From: Zobellia nedashkovskayae
GTDB lineage: Bacteria > Bacteroidota > Bacteroidia > Flavobacteriales > Flavobacteriaceae
DNA: 64,000 nucleotides
NCBI RefSeq assembly: GCF_015330125.1
Contig: NZ_JADDXR010000002.1
Coordinates: 124,001-188,000, forward strand
Reading direction: 5' to 3'
Part shown: one piece after another, positions 35,598 to 44,600 of the stretch
Position numbering within the stretch: the stretch's first letter is position 1
Layout: every line of letters begins with the position of its first letter
Made by a program: the position numbers and the translations under genes
The notes under the pieces: model-generated
Told to the model about the DNA's origin: nothing
Database searches by the model: none
What the model saw: only the letters and a program-made list of their open reading frames with translations

Positions 35598-37526
35598 ATG
35601 AGCATAAAGCCCACATATCTAATAATTCTACTCATTTTCATCACTTGGGGTTCTAGTTGTTTCTCACAAGGAAAAAACAAGAAAGCGAAAACTGATAATT
35701 TTGATCATTACGCTTACATGCAGGATATTGAATCCTACGCCTCTTTATTGGAAAAAGGATATGACGAGACCACAATCCATAAAAAATTAGGAAATGCCAA
35801 TTACCATAGTGCCAACTACGATGTTGCTACATTCTGGTACGAAAAACTGTTAGAAAATGATGAAGTAGCGGTCTCTCCAGACTACCTCTACCGGTATGCC
35901 CTAGCTCTAAAATCTATAAAAAAATATGAAGAATCTGATATATGGATGGAAAAATTCCAAAAAATAAAGAACAACGATACACGCGCTAACCTTTTTACAA
36001 GTAACCCTGATTATTTAAAAGAGATACAGATTCCAAAGGAACAATATACTATTGAGAACCTCAACGGCATCAACTCCAAAGAATCGGATTTTGCTCCTTC
36101 GTATTTTAATGGAAATCTAGTATTTACTACTTCTAGAGATCTTGATGTGCAGAAATACAGTAAACTGCCCTACCTCAACCTATATCAATCTGAAATCTCA
36201 GAAGAAGGCAAAACGGGTCAGCTTTCTGTTCTTTCAGAAGTGTTGAACAGCAAGGCCAATGAATCCTCTACCTCCTTTTCTGAAGATGGAGAAACGGTTT
36301 ATTTTACAAGAAATAACTTCTCAAAAAAATCATTCAAAAGAGACAAAAATGGTGTAAGCAGATTAAAAATTTACAGAGCTTTTAAGAAAGGTGACTCTTG
36401 GAGCGAACCAGAAGACCTCCCTTTTAATAACACCAATTACTCGGTTGCTCATCCTTCTTTAAGTAGTGATGGTACCAAACTCTATTTTGCATCAGACATG
36501 CCCGGAGGGAAAGGTGCTTCGGATATTTATGTGGTTACCGTTTTATCTGACGGAACCTTTGGAGACCCTGTAAAAATGGGAGCTCTTGTTAATACAGAAG
36601 GAAAAGAAACCTTCCCTTATATTGCTAATTCAGACATCTTATATTTTGCCTCTAACGGTCATCCAGGTCTTGGCGGTCTTGATATTTTTAAAGTAGACCT
36701 GAATAAAGAAAACAAGGCTACCAATTTGGGAAGCCCAATTAATAGTTCCGAAGACGACTTTTCTTTGGTCTTGGATTCTTCAGAAGAAATCGGTTATTTT
36801 GCTTCCAACCGAAAAGGAGGAAAAGGTAGTGATGATATCTACGGATTAAAACGAAGTGATACCGACTGCTTTACCTTTATTGAAGGTAATGCATATGATA
36901 AGGATTCTGACAAACCCTTGGCAGAAACCATAGTTGAAGCCCTTGATTATGACGGTCAAAAATTAGCAGAAACCGTAACAGCTTCCGATGGTTCTTATAT
37001 CATACGAATACCTTGTCAAGAAAAACAATATCAATTGTCCGGCAAAAAAGAAGGTTACGAAGTGGGAACGCTTTATATGTTAACCACCAGCGACAAAAAA
37101 CAAATTAAAGAGACCCGTCTGGAGTTAGAACAATCTACCAAGGTTGTTGACGTTGGTTCCGACTTGGTCAAGGTTTTAAAACTTACTCCTATCTACTTTG
37201 ATCTAAATAGTTCTTACCTTAATAAAAGTGCCTATCCGGAACTAAATAAAGTAGTGGATTATATGAGCCGAAGACCGGATATTAAAATAGCCGTAGGTTC
37301 ACATACCGATAGCCGAGAAGGAGACCAATACAATGTATGGCTTTCCAGAAGACGAGCCATGAGAACGGTTCAATATATTACATCCAAAGGTATAGACCCA
37401 TCACGGATTTCAGGAAAAGGCTATGGAGAAACTCAATTATTAAACCAATGTACCAATGGCGTTAAGTGTTCGGAAAGTGAACACCAATTGAATAGACGTT
37501 CAGAGTTCATCGTGATAGAAAAATAA
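35598..37526 (+). CDS. PorE-like OmpA family protein (TPR-PD40-CRD-OmpA)
   Basis: This 642-residue protein has a signal peptide ending in 'WGSSCFSQ', which could also be lipidated at the Cys. A TPR-like helical part spans about residues 36-120 ('KKLGNANYHSANYDVATFWY'). PD40/WD40-like propeller blades (155-415) follow, with 'SSTSFSEDGETVYFTRNN', 'HPSLSSDGTKLYFASDMPGG' and 'FYASNRKGG'-type repeats. Next is a carboxypeptidase-regulatory-like domain (425-505) and an OmpA peptidoglycan-binding domain (525-640, 'IYFDLNSSYLNKSAYPEL', 'SHTDSREGDQYN', 'LSRRRAMRTVQYI'). This is the PorE architecture of Porphyromonas T9SS, tying an outer-membrane complex to the cell wall. It is translationally linked to the PorP/SprF gene before it. 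Confidence 0.93.
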   Translation: MSIKPTYLIILLIFITWGSSCFSQGKNKKAKTDNFDHYAYMQDIESYASLLEKGYDETTIHKKLGNANYHSANYDVATFWYEKLLENDEVAVSPDYLYRYALALKSIKKYEESDIWMEKFQKIKNNDTRANLFTSNPDYLKEIQIPKEQYTIENLNGINSKESDFAPSYFNGNLVFTTSRDLDVQKYSKLPYLNLYQSEISEEGKTGQLSVLSEVLNSKANESSTSFSEDGETVYFTRNNFSKKSFKRDKNGVSRLKIYRAFKKGDSWSEPEDLPFNNTNYSVAHPSLSSDGTKLYFASDMPGGKGASDIYVVTVLSDGTFGDPVKMGALVNTEGKETFPYIANSDILYFASNGHPGLGGLDIFKVDLNKENKATNLGSPINSSEDDFSLVLDSSEEIGYFASNRKGGKGSDDIYGLKRSDTDCFTFIEGNAYDKDSDKPLAETIVEALDYDGQKLAETVTASDGSYIIRIPCQEKQYQLSGKKEGYEVGTLYMLTTSDKKQIKETRLELEQSTKVVDVGSDLVKVLKLTPIYFDLNSSYLNKSAYPELNKVVDYMSRRPDIKIAVGSHTDSREGDQYNVWLSRRRAMRTVQYITSKGIDPSRISGKGYGETQLLNQCTNGVKCSESEHQLNRRSEFIVIEK

Positions 37527-37607
37527 GCGATTTCTCTTTCAAGAAAAACCGTATGAAGCGCTAAAATTCTTCAAGGAGCCTTATTTTTGCATAAAGGAAA
37601 TTCAGCT

Positions 37608-38642
37608 ATGCAGAAAAATTTCAGAAAGGTTGCAAAAGTTGCTCTAGTGCTCGTATATCTCGTTATTGTTGCCGGCGCCGTAGTACGTGGTACAGGTAGC
37701 GGAATGGGCTGCCCAGATTGGCCTAAATGCTTTGGCCACTATATTCCTCCAACAGAGATTTCTGAACTACAATGGAAGCCGGATACCGATATTAAGAAAG
37801 GCCAAATAATCATTGTAGATGAAACCCTTCAGGTTGCTTCCGAAAGTTTTAGAACGAGCAATACCTTCGATAAAAATAAGTGGGAAACCTATACCAAACA
37901 CGATTATGCCCAATTTAACGCGGCACACACTTGGATAGAATACATTAACCGTCTGTTTGGGGCTCTGGCTGGCTTGGCTACTCTAGTACTAGCTATAATG
38001 TCCATTCGCCTGTTTAAAACCAATAAAACAATAACTATCTTATCCTGGTTGGTAGTTTTTGGTATGGGCTTTCAGGCTTGGTTGGGTGCAACCGTAGTAT
38101 ATTCCCTTTTAGAGCCTGTAAAAATTACCGTACATATGGTAATGGCGCTAGTTATTGTGGCTTTCCTTCTTTACATTATACATATAACCAAAGCTACAAC
38201 TGAAAAGGTGAAGAATTATAAGGATATTGTTCCGCTTTTATCATTTGTGCTTTTCATGACCTTAGTTCAAGTTATTCTGGGTACACAGGTTAGGCAATTT
38301 GTAGATGATCGAATGGATATCTTAGGCGATGCGGCTAAAAATTTATGGCTGTCAGATGCGGATTGGCAATTTTACGTACACCGCTCTTTTTCTATAGTCA
38401 TTGTATTATTAAACATCTTTTTAGCGCAGCGTATCTATAAGTATAAGCTTAATTTTCCAAAAATTAACTGGGTCTTGGTTTTCTTGTTTATTGAAGCCAT
38501 GTCCGGTGTTGCTATGTATTACTTCCATTTTCCATTCACTTCACAACCTATACATCTGGTATTGGCCAGCTTGCTTTTTGGAGTCCAGTTTTATTTGCTT
38601 TTAGAAGCTATAAGTGCCAAAAGAAGCTATAAATCTTTGTAA
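37608..38642 (+). CDS. COX15/CtaA family heme A synthase-like membrane protein
   Basis: This 344-residue protein, read from the ATG at 37608 (preceded by AAGGAAA), has about eight membrane helices in two repeats. The N-terminal 'VAGAVVRGTGSGMGCPDWPK' with 'CFGHYIPPT' is diagnostic of COX15/CtaA. His residues in 'FNAAHTWIEYINRLFGAL', 'KITVHMVMALV', 'YVHRSFSIVI' and 'QPIHLVLASLL' are the expected heme ligands. The enzyme oxidises heme O to heme A for cytochrome oxidase. No cytochrome oxidase genes are nearby, so it appears isolated. An in-frame TTG 21 bp earlier is less likely. Confidence 0.93.
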   Translation: MQKNFRKVAKVALVLVYLVIVAGAVVRGTGSGMGCPDWPKCFGHYIPPTEISELQWKPDTDIKKGQIIIVDETLQVASESFRTSNTFDKNKWETYTKHDYAQFNAAHTWIEYINRLFGALAGLATLVLAIMSIRLFKTNKTITILSWLVVFGMGFQAWLGATVVYSLLEPVKITVHMVMALVIVAFLLYIIHITKATTEKVKNYKDIVPLLSFVLFMTLVQVILGTQVRQFVDDRMDILGDAAKNLWLSDADWQFYVHRSFSIVIVLLNIFLAQRIYKYKLNFPKINWVLVFLFIEAMSGVAMYYFHFPFTSQPIHLVLASLLFGVQFYLLLEAISAKRSYKSL

Positions 38643-38647
38643 CTTTG
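38640..38647 (+). promoter_or_regulatory. -7 promoter element for the pRiA4b ORF-3-like gene
   Basis: The sequence TAACTTTG matches TAnnTTTG perfectly, overlaps the stop codon of the COX15-like gene and lies 22 bp before the next ATG. No TTTG is found at the ideal upstream distance. Confidence 0.35.
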
Positions 38648-38669
38648 TCAACCCTTAAAAATTCCGGTT

Positions 38670-39164
38670 ATGATTTACAAAATACGTATCATCTTAGATG
38701 CCAAGGAAGATATATTCAGAGACCTTGAGATAGAGGCAAGCACCTCTATGGAGGAGTTTCACAATGCTATAGCTCAGTCTTTTGGATTTTTAGGTAACGA
38801 AATGGCCTCTTTTTACACCTGTGATGAAGAGTGGATTCAAGATGAGGAAATCGCACTTTTTGACATGAGCGATAATGGTTCTGATGTTAAATTGATGAAC
38901 GAAACTTTTCTGGAAGATGTCATGACAGAGGACAGCCCTAAGCTTATCTACGTCTATGATTTCTTAAGCATGTGGACGTTCTTCGTAGAACTTGCCGATA
39001 AGGTTGAACCTGAGTCTGGCATATCATATCCTAACGTATTGTTCAGTTTTGGTGAGCTTCCGGAAACACCTCCGGAAAAGAATTTTGAGTCGAAACCTGC
39101 TCATGATTTTGACGACACGTATGATAACTATGACGACCTTGATTTTGATGAGAATTGGAATTAA
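38670..39164 (+). CDS. Plasmid pRiA4b ORF-3-like / IS1096 passenger TnpR-like protein
   Basis: This 164-residue soluble acidic protein begins 'MIYKIRIILDAKEDIFRDLEI', the fold start of the pRiA4b ORF-3 (TnpR-like passenger) family, continues 'SMEEFHNAIAQSFGF' and 'MASFYTCDEEW', and has 'PKLIYVYDFLSMWTFFVEL'. The C-terminal 40 residues are strongly acidic (Asp/Tyr repeats). Despite the family name there is no transposase or terminal repeat here, so it is a stable chromosomal gene whose role is unknown. It may have its own promoter overlapping the previous stop. Confidence 0.82.
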   Translation: MIYKIRIILDAKEDIFRDLEIEASTSMEEFHNAIAQSFGFLGNEMASFYTCDEEWIQDEEIALFDMSDNGSDVKLMNETFLEDVMTEDSPKLIYVYDFLSMWTFFVELADKVEPESGISYPNVLFSFGELPETPPEKNFESKPAHDFDDTYDNYDDLDFDENWN

Positions 39165-39277
39165 GCCATTGCGGATTTCTCCTTTTTTCAGCAAATCGAA
39201 CATCAAAAAATAAATCTATTTAGCATTCTGATTAACAGCAATCTACACTTATCAAGAATTAAAAAAGCTATTGAATT

Positions 39278-40336
39278 ATGATTAACCTATACCCTACCCA
39301 AATCGAAACAATTTCCCTTCATCGCGTGGGGAATAAAAACAAAAGCGAAGGTCTTTTTCTTTCTGAAGAGCCTTTCTCCTTGAACGACGAGACCACTGGT
39401 CTTTTAAAAGAATATTTCTTTAAGCCTTTTCGTGAAAAGGAAGAGAACTATTTTAAGCTTGTAAATGATGTAGATGTGGAGTTTAACGAACTACACAAAA
39501 TAGTTTCAGACATTTTTGCTGACCCGGAGAGTATGCACGCAAATTCTAAGAAAATTGCACAGCATCTTTTTGAGCAATCTAATCACCCGCATATTAAAAG
39601 TGGAGAGGTTTATGTTGCACATTTATCTAACGTTATGTTAGACAATGTTAAGACCGATGCAATTGGTATTTTCAAGAGTGAGCTTAAACACGATTTTCTT
39701 CAGTTTGAAGAAAAAGGGAGCAACTTAGACATTGTAATTCAACAAGGTATAAACATTAATAAATTAGACAAAGGCTGTCTAATTTTTAATGTAAATAAAG
39801 AAGAAGGTTACAAAGTTCTTTCTGTAGACAGTAACCGTTACGACACCAAATATTGGCTTGAAAATTTCTTGGATGTAGATGCCCTGGCGGATGAAAATTT
39901 CTATACTAAAAACTATTTGAAATTCTGTCAGAATTTTGCCAAAGACGTAGTGCTACCAGCTGAAGACAAGCAGCAAGAGGTTCTGTTTATGAACCGTGCG
40001 GTGAACCATTTTGCCAAGAATGATGAGTTTGAAGAAACTAGCTTCTTAAATGAAGTAATGGAAAACCCAGAATTAATACCGGAATTTAAACATTACAAAG
40101 AGGAAAAAGGTCCTAAATACAGTATTGAAGATGTGTCTAACTTTGATATTGCCAACAAGGCAGTATCTGATGCACGTAAGAAAATAAAGAATGTTATAAA
40201 CCTTGACACCAACATACAAATTAAGTTGGATTTCATAAACCCAGAATCTGCGGAGAAGTTTGTAGAAAAAGGCTGGGATGAAGAACGCCAAATGTACTAC
40301 TACCTAGTATACTTCAATAAAGAGGAGAAAAACTAG
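39278..40336 (+). CDS. Nucleoid-associated protein (NdpA/YejK family)
   Basis: This 352-residue cytoplasmic protein is of the 37-kDa nucleoid-associated (NA37/NdpA) family. It starts 'MINLYPTQIETISLHRVGNK', has 'FFKPFREKEENYFKLVNDVD' and 'EVYVAHLSNVMLDNVKTDAI', then 'LDKGCLIFNVNKEEGYKVLS' and 'DTKYWLENFLDV'. E. coli YejK binds nucleoid DNA, but its physiological job is unclear. It is followed by a strong bidirectional terminator and a convergent gene. Confidence 0.9.
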   Translation: MINLYPTQIETISLHRVGNKNKSEGLFLSEEPFSLNDETTGLLKEYFFKPFREKEENYFKLVNDVDVEFNELHKIVSDIFADPESMHANSKKIAQHLFEQSNHPHIKSGEVYVAHLSNVMLDNVKTDAIGIFKSELKHDFLQFEEKGSNLDIVIQQGININKLDKGCLIFNVNKEEGYKVLSVDSNRYDTKYWLENFLDVDALADENFYTKNYLKFCQNFAKDVVLPAEDKQQEVLFMNRAVNHFAKNDEFEETSFLNEVMENPELIPEFKHYKEEKGPKYSIEDVSNFDIANKAVSDARKKIKNVINLDTNIQIKLDFINPESAEKFVEKGWDEERQMYYYLVYFNKEEKN

Positions 40337-40345
40337 TATTAATAT

Positions 40346-40388
40346 TAGTTGGTATTTAAAAGAAAAGTCCTCTTTTAAATACCAACTA
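40346..40388. terminator. Bidirectional terminator with an 18-bp perfect stem
   Basis: Arms at 40346-40363 and 40371-40388 are perfectly complementary, with a 7-nt loop. It sits in the 59-bp gap between convergent genes, serving the nucleoid-protein gene (+) and the kinase-like gene (-). T-runs lie inside the arms rather than after them. Confidence 0.75.
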
Positions 40389-40395
40389 TCTTATT

Positions 40396-41466
40396 TTAGT
40401 GGTCTATTTTTATGTTTTGTTCCAATATTTGTTTCATACTCACATCTTCATAGTTACGACGTACAAAATTTAAGGCCAAACCTAATATTTCTCCCATAGT
40501 TTTAGCTTTTTTAAACTGCATGTCTAGTGTCAATTCATAAATTGCATCCCGTAACGTTTCAATATTTTCCTGAGTAGAAATATGATCTTTTTTGGCTATC
40601 GCAATTAAGCGTTTTATTCGGGCTCCCGAACTTAGGATTCGCTTAGCTACAATAGACCTTTCTTCCAACTTATATTGATCTATAGAGTCTCTTGTCAATT
40701 TTTTTCTAACTAGCTCTACCATCTGGTAGTTTTCCTTAAAAAATTGTGGCCGGTATACTTTTAATTTTCCTTCAAAACACTGTTGATCAAAATCTATAGC
40801 ACGAATACGATAAACCACATGATCAAAATCGTGTACCGGTACTATAACATAGTTATAAGACCTCATATCTCCAAGTAAGCGTATCATACAACGCTCATTG
40901 AATTTAACAAACCCTTTGGCCAATTGTGATTTTTCGGTTTCCGTACAATTAGGTAACATATCCTTTATAAAAACATCGCCAGGAATACCTGCAATATGTT
41001 CCTCGATCAAAGTGTCTTTATAAACCAAAAAGTGAAGGTTGTAAGGCGAAAGCATATGCTCTAATTCCAATCCATAAATACGTGAGGCATCGGTTTTTTT
41101 TACATAGAAATACGTAAAGTTGTCATTCAGAATATTTCTAACCTTAATCCTAAAAGGCTTAGAATTACCAAAAGTGCAGAAGTCTACTGAATCAACATTT
41201 AAATACTTATGAATATTCTCATTCCCATCAGAGAGAAGAATAGAGTATACTTTTTTAAGACTATTGTCTATTTCTATTCTATCAAACTCAGAATAATAAA
41301 CACGCACCCATAAGGTATCTATATCATCGTCATCATAAACTACTACCGAGCCAGCAAATCGCAATAAATCATCATAGAAAATAGGTATTTCAGTTTTACG
41401 GCTATAATGCTCTAAATATTGGTCCAATTTTTTACAAACTGGATAAGCCGGCTTTTTCTTAGACAT
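40396..41466 (-). CDS. Conserved protein with kinase-like catalytic motifs
   Basis: I do not recognise a named family. From Met7 of the longest frame (41466) the protein has 356 residues; the ATG at 41484 is also possible but would sit at the transcription start. The middle part resembles a diverged protein-kinase or aminoglycoside-kinase fold: 'RLLGDMRSYNYVIVP' has the spacing of a catalytic-loop D-x(4)-N, and 'YRIRAIDFDQQCF' would be the metal-binding DFG equivalent. The N-terminal 160 residues are beta-rich ('TLWVRVYYSEFDRIEI'), possibly the N-lobe, and the last 90 are helical. No signal peptide or membrane segment. It is transcribed against the nucleoid-protein gene. A kinase role is inference only. 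Confidence 0.75.
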   Translation of the reverse strand: MSKKKPAYPVCKKLDQYLEHYSRKTEIPIFYDDLLRFAGSVVVYDDDDIDTLWVRVYYSEFDRIEIDNSLKKVYSILLSDGNENIHKYLNVDSVDFCTFGNSKPFRIKVRNILNDNFTYFYVKKTDASRIYGLELEHMLSPYNLHFLVYKDTLIEEHIAGIPGDVFIKDMLPNCTETEKSQLAKGFVKFNERCMIRLLGDMRSYNYVIVPVHDFDHVVYRIRAIDFDQQCFEGKLKVYRPQFFKENYQMVELVRKKLTRDSIDQYKLEERSIVAKRILSSGARIKRLIAIAKKDHISTQENIETLRDAIYELTLDMQFKKAKTMGEILGLALNFVRRNYEDVSMKQILEQNIKIDH

Positions 41467-41488
41467 TAATCGTTCTTCTGACATACTA

Positions 41489-41518
41489 CAAATTTACTTA
41501 CAAATTACTCATTTCAAT
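41489..41518 (-). promoter_or_regulatory. Promoter of the kinase-like gene
   Basis: The minus strand has ATTG (41518-41515), an 18-bp spacer and a perfect TAAATTTG (41496-41489). The -7 element ends only 4 bp before the ATG at 41484, so transcription should begin at or inside that codon; translation from Met7 (41466) would give a leader of about 18 nt. Confidence 0.5.
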
Positions 41519-41647
41519 CTAATAACGTAATCGTTCCTAATAGATTTCATACTTAAAACAACATATTTTGGGCTGTTTGCAACATTTATTTATTTATGAG
41601 AGTAAACCTTAGTTATTTTGAAGCTAGCCCCACTTGAAACCAACCCA

Positions 41648-44600
41648 ATGATTAATCTGTTTAAGCCCTACTTTAAAGCGATTGTTTTTTTCCTTATCGC
41701 ATTTAGCACAATTTCTGGATTTTCACAATTAAGTGACTTGCATTATCTACCACCGATGAAGCAAGGTCAAAATAATCAGGGTATTCAATTCCAGGCAGTA
41801 CACTTGTCTACTCCGGAAACCACAGCTTTCACGATAAATGTATATCAAGGTACAAATACCACTCCTTTACAAACTTTCTCTATCGATAATTTAAACCCAG
41901 TTGCTTGGAACTTAGCAAATGGGGATAACAACATTACTTTAGTAGATAATAACAATACCGGGGTAGTACTTACAAATAGTGGATTGCGTTTTGAAGCACC
42001 TAGTGGTGAAAAATTTTATGTTAACTATAGAGGTAAATCGGGAGCACAAGCAGCTTCTTTAACTGCAAAGGGGAGACAAGCCCTTGGAACTAATTTTAAA
42101 TGGGGTGGTGTTCCAAATAAGGGTAGTCAAATTTCTAAGTCCAACACTTTAGGTATCATGGCTACTGAGGATAACACTACTGTTACCCTATCTGGTTATG
42201 ACCCTGGCTGTGAATTTAGAGTGGGGGCTAACAGAGCGGGTATAACAGCAAATTCATATACGGTAACATTAGATAGGAACGAATCATTTGTTTTTGAAAC
42301 CTACATAGGTACAGCTCCTACCCAAGCTCATGAAGACGGTTGGATCGGTGCCTCCATTGTAGCTACTAATGATATTGTTATAAGTAATGGTTCTATCAAT
42401 TTTGGTAGCCAAGATGGTGCTAGTCATAGAGATGCTGGTATTGATCAACCTGTACCCGTAAATAAATTAGGTAAAGATTATGTATTTATAAGAGGTAACG
42501 GTAATGCTAATGGTCTTACGGAATTTCCTTTAATCATTGCAACTGCCGATAATACTCAAATATTTGTTGGCGGTAATACAACACCACTAGCAACCATAGA
42601 TGATGGTGAATATTTTAAAATTCCTAGCACTTATTATTCGTCCAACTCTGCAGGTGCAAATATGTTTGTGCAAACCTCAAAAGACGTATATGCTTACCAA
42701 TCTTTAGCAGGATCAACCGCTGCTTACACGCAAGGGTTGAATTTTGTTGCTCCTGTAAACTGTTTGTTACCCGATATAATGGATAATATTCCAGATATCA
42801 AAAACGTGGCAGGATCTATAATGACCGGTGGATTAACTATTACAGCCTCGGTAACTACTCCAGATGCAAACATTAAAGTATTTCAAGACGGAGTTGAGGT
42901 ATCTAAACCAGCATCTGACTCAGTAACCGGAACCGACAAATGGAAAACATTTTTTATTCCCAATCTAGACGGGGATATTAGTGTTACATCAACTGGTCCT
43001 ATGGCCATTGGTTTTTTTGGTTATAACGGAGCACAAGGTGTAGCCGGCTATTTTTCTGGGTTTGATACCGTACCAGAAGTAAGGCTAGAAATCAATGGAG
43101 GTACCGTTGGGGATTGCTTTGCAGGTTCAAGTATTTTTGAAGCATCAGATGATAATTTTGATGCCTATCAATGGTATTTTGATGGAGTTTTGATTCCAGG
43201 AGCAAACTCGTTTGATTATGCAGCGACTATTGCCGGTGATTACTTTGTTAGGGGAACCAAGGGTCCTTGTACCTATGATTCGCAATCTATAACAGTTTTC
43301 TATTGTGAACCGGATGTCTTGATTGAAAAAACCGTAGACAAACCTGAAATAAATGAAGGCGAAACAGCAACTTTCACCATTAGGGCTGAAAATAAATATT
43401 TTCGTGACATTACTAATTTGCAGATTACCGATAATATCCCTGCCGGATTAACCTTAGTTAACGCCAATACAATTACAGGAAGTTGGAACGGAACAGTTTG
43501 GAACATTGGAACTTTAGAACCAGGAGATATTGTTTTTCTAGAGCTTGAGGTACGAGGAGACGAAATAGACATCTTGCCATTACTCAATCTCGTAAATACA
43601 GCTACCAATTCTCAAGACCAAACGGATGCCAATACTACAAGAGATGAGCCTTCTGCCCGAATTATAGTACATAACGATTTTGATAATGACGGCGTAGTGG
43701 ATAGTGTTGATTTGGATGATGATAATGACGGAGTTTTAGATGCCGTTGAACAAATGTGTATCATTTCTAATGATGTGGCCTTCTCTTCGCCATCTTCCAC
43801 GGTGTTAGGTGGTAGCGCCGTTACTGAGGTATTTACAAATTTCAATGGTTTTTGGAGAAGTTCTACTTCTTCAAAAAATCCAGTATTGCCCAACTTATCA
43901 CATGAGTTATTGGCATTTACCTCCGGAGGCACCACTTTTAGTACTGGGGTTGCAGACAATGACGTATATGACTCCAACGGGAATGGTTTAATAGACGGCA
44001 TAGACTCAAATAATGATGGAATTGCGGATATTTCGGCCACAGAATCTAACTGGATGGCCTTGACTCCTTCGAATAACATTTATAGCGAGGCAACTTTTGA
44101 AACCAGTTTAAATGATGGGAATGTTGATAATGCTTTGGGATTGACCGTTGTAAATGACCCTACTACAGACCTATTAAATCCTTTGTTGACCCACGGACAA
44201 AACGGATTGGACCTAGGTACCGGTATTGTTAACATCGGTGATACATGGGTTTATGAAATAGACCCTATAGTAGCGACTAACGTAGGTGATGGTATGCCTG
44301 ATATATTATTGACCCAGGTTGCAGATCCGAATGGTGTCGGTCATATAGTAAGTTTTTATGATGCCACAGGTGCACCGCTTGGTAATGCTGTGAGGGTGCA
44401 GGCCTCAAGTGGAGGAGCTCTAGCAAGTGTTGTTGGTTCCTATAGACTAGATATTTATAATGCCAACGGCAGCGTCTTCTTTCATAATACCACAAGAGAT
44501 TACCGCTTGGCCACCGTAGAATTGTCAGAATTTAATATACCCACCGCTAGTTTGAGTGACGTGGCCTACCTACGATTAGAACTTGGTTCAAATGCCGATG

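Noticed and set aside
38670..39164. Mobile element, from the family name 'IS1096 passenger TnpR-like'
   Set aside because: No transposase, terminal inverted repeat or target duplication is visible around it; the family name is historical.
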